Below are positions 61,739 to 64,000 of a DNA stretch of 64,000 nt, piece after piece. This DNA comes from Membranipora membranacea (lineage: Eukaryota > Bryozoa > Gymnolaemata > Cheilostomatida > Membraniporidae). Under the pieces are notes generated by a model. The model searched no databases, was not told where the DNA came from, and was given only the letters and a program-made list of their open reading frames with translations. The position numbers and the translations under genes were made by a program. Numbering within the stretch: the first letter of the stretch is position 1; every line of letters starts with the position of its first letter. The stretch lies in NCBI GenBank assembly GCA_914767715.1, contig OU612065.1, forward strand, positions 26,226,001 to 26,290,000, in the 5' to 3' direction.

Positions 61739-63180
61739 TTATTGTTTTGCAAATACAAGAAATTGCCGTTGATTTTTCCCCAATATCTGTATTAGTTTAC
61801 ATTTGGCTTCACATAATGTAAAAAGCAGTTGATTTCCAGCCTCCTTTGGCACAAAGGGTTGCATCAGCCATGCCAATCGTGGAATAGAAACTAGCACCAC
61901 CACGTCGAGGGCCATGGGGCGTGAATTGCTCAGTGGCTCCACAATGCAAAAGGCACCGACGTAAATAATTTGCGAAGGTGGAGGCAGACAAATCAAATAA
62001 CTGGTCCTCTGAATTCAATGCATGTTTTTTAAGGTACCTCTATTCCGAACGGGGCAGATGGCCTTTTCATTAAAGGCGTAGACTTTCACTGATACAGGAA
62101 TGTTTAAAAGATTTAAAATGTATGATCAAAAATTTTGAATATACAACTGTATTTTTTCTGCGTAACTGATGGGAAGGTGACAAAGGCGCATGGCATGCCT
62201 CACTAGGTCTCAGAAGTCCAAAAAACATAGGGTAAACAGTGCACAGACAGCGGTTGAAATCTGCCCATGCAGTAGATTATGAGCGCTGTTACAAATTTTT
62301 GTCAAAAGAGACATACAGAAAGGGGTCTGGGTATTAGACACTCCTCGGAGTATTAATTGTAGCCTCGGTGAGTCAAAGTTTAAGGCCAAATCGTTTGCTT
62401 TGCAAAAAAACCGAATGGCGGAGAGGCTACATCTCCCAGGCCAGAGTTTCTCTGCTGTATTAAAAATAGTTCGATAGTGTGAGAACTAAACTTATCTTGG
62501 AAATTGTGTCTGCCACAGAACTCCTCTAGTCGGCCCAAGACTCTGTTGTAGGCTCGTCTAGTGCTGTCACTAATGGAAGCCATAATCATACAGTCAGCCT
62601 CCTGTTCTAGGGCTCGAATTTCTGCAAAAAACCAGGTACGTATTATATTTTTGGCTTGGTTAATACACCAACAAAAAATAATTCTTTTCAAACATGGTTC
62701 GGGGAAATACCTAATCAACTCTCCTCTGATATGTTTTTGACATGAAAATATAGTGTCTGGCACGTAGCAGCGTCTGTTGGTGTTAAGCCAAACTGAGCAG
62801 TCCTGCCCACGTGAGAGTCTATCTGGGGTAATGTTATCCTCACTACGGATGTATTCCATCCTGACTACTATATTGTGAGTCATGAGGATTGAAATGCACA
62901 GTTTTAAGAGTTGGTTTATCAACGTGAGTAAAGTGAGTAGAACTTAGTCAGAATGGACACTAAAGCCATGTTGTCAGTTTTTATAAGTAAGCGACTATCA
63001 TTTATCTGGTGTCTCCAGATTTGTAGGGCCGCGAAGATAGGGTACGGCTCCAATAGCACTATGTTCTGAGAGGTCCACCAGGCGTCATCCCAAGTACCAT
63101 CAAATCATTCAGGCCCCAGTACGGCTCCATAGCCAATCGATCCAGAGGAGTCTGTTTCCATCAGTGGAATGAAATTACAA
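61739..63180 (-). mobile_element. Decayed DIRS-like (tyrosine recombinase) retroelement
   Basis: Minus-strand pieces in the expected order. At 63178-62950 lies an RNase H region (LMETDSSGSIGYGAVLGPE, a stop, then WWTSQNIVLLEPYPIFAALQ and LIKTDNMALVSIL). At 62922-62380 the end of RNase H (RSEDNITPDRLSRGQ) is followed by the recombinase N-terminal helical domain (SISDSTRRAYNRVLGRLEEF). At 62018-61739 is the recombinase C-terminus with TPHGPRRGGASF (the H..R pair) and GGWKSTAFYIM (catalytic Tyr region). Stops and frameshifts between the pieces mark it as inactive. The reverse transcriptase part would lie beyond 63180 but was not recognised. Terminal repeats were not found. Confidence 0.8.
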
Positions 63181-64000
63181 ATCAGCTTTATTCCATCTTA
63201 TTACAAATGTATATCTGCGCTTCTGTCAAATAAACAGGGAAGGCAGCAATATGTGTACAATACAGTTGTTACCCGGACCAAACTTTAATTAATAGGGAGT
63301 TCAAATCTGTAGTTGTGCTCCCTTGTAACTGGGAAAATTGAAAAGACCGAGTCTGTGCATGAAATCCTATGCCCAGCTTTTCAATCGCATGTAATGAATG
63401 CAATCAGATTTCCAAAGCATACACGCACTTAAAAACAATTTGTAAAATTACTATCCACATTGCTATGATGGCTTCGTAGTGAGGACATCACAAGCTCACT
63501 AATCTATTTTTATAAAGATGCCAGCGATTTTTACCAACTCATAAATACACAAACAATTTTAATCTAAAAAATCAATTTCTTACAAAATGGTAGTTATTTC
63601 TCCATTTTTCTCTGCAAGCTATCAGCTGTCTCTGTCTTTTAAATGCGTTAAATATCTGTGATAGATTTTCTCATATGTTTTAATCCTTGATTGATAAATG
63701 AAGCCTTTATATTGGTTGACAATAAGGATATGACAGTCATGAAGGCAAAACATAAAATATTCATTTTTTTTTACTCAAATCACTGTAGTTTTTTGTTAAA
63801 TAGAAAGGCCTAATTGGTTGGTATTAGTATGACCTGTCCTTGGTTTTTCTAAGTTTATTCATGAATTGTCACCGGCAAAGTTTGTCAATGATTGATTTAA
63901 ACCATTTCCTTCTTCCTGATGTGACAACTTTGTTTCCAGCATCAGTTGTGGTTTCCTGCATCTAATCCTGCGAGGTTTGTTTAAAAAACCCAGTCAATAG
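63181..64000. other. Right-edge stretch without recognisable gene
   Basis: Perhaps eroded upstream parts of the DIRS-like element on the minus strand, but no reverse transcriptase motif can be read. The last 600 bases are AT-rich and featureless. Confidence 0.35.

Noticed and set aside
61809-62018. Recombinase C-terminus as a phage or bacterial integrase
   Set aside because: It lies next to RNase H remains on the same strand in a eukaryotic context, the order expected of DIRS-like retroelements.

Overview
This window is nuclear DNA of an animal, most likely a marine or other aquatic invertebrate. Its genes are split by GT-AG introns of roughly 200 bases to a few kb, base composition is AT-rich, and tRNA-derived SINEs and many short inverted-repeat transposons are scattered through introns and intergenic DNA. 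The phylum cannot be fixed from sequence alone. The proteins are animal-type (Integrator subunit, GABA-B receptor, gamma-glutamyl hydrolase), and DIRS-like elements point away from mammals and birds.

Layout. At 1-514 (minus) lie two exons of a widespread uncharacterised transposon-associated family, running off the left edge. A LINE tail is at 1926-2165. At 4350-6870 (plus) is a three-exon gamma-glutamyl hydrolase gene. At 7473-16719 (plus) is a complete 14-exon INTS10 gene, whose exon phases all join to give 647 residues. Facing it tail to tail at 31272-17320 (minus) is a complete 16-exon GABA-B receptor, subunit-2-like, of 863 residues; it includes a 16-base micro-exon that restores both the reading frame and the family alignment. 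A lone exon resembling a class C receptor ligand-binding domain (32373-32507, minus) lies just upstream of it. At 37175-42434 (plus) is a type I membrane protein with two CUB-like modules, one sushi (CCP) domain, one membrane helix and a tyrosine-containing tail; its intron 7 holds two further cysteine-rich open stretches, one on each strand.

The region 42.6-61.7 kb is gene-poor and repeat-rich. It contains an inverted duplication carrying two divergent copies of a small secreted cysteine-rich peptide gene (49503-49713 plus, 57455-57656 minus). The minus copy has a visible TATA box and a 5' untranslated exon. Around the pair are about 1-kb repeats, two of which flank the minus peptide gene in inverted orientation. 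The right end (61739-63180, minus) is a decayed DIRS-like retroelement with RNase H and tyrosine recombinase remains.

The neighbouring genes do not form a pathway: folate hydrolysis, snRNA processing and GABA signalling are housekeeping or neural-type functions set side by side. The least familiar content is the secreted peptide pair in its inverted duplication and the CUB-like/CCP receptor.
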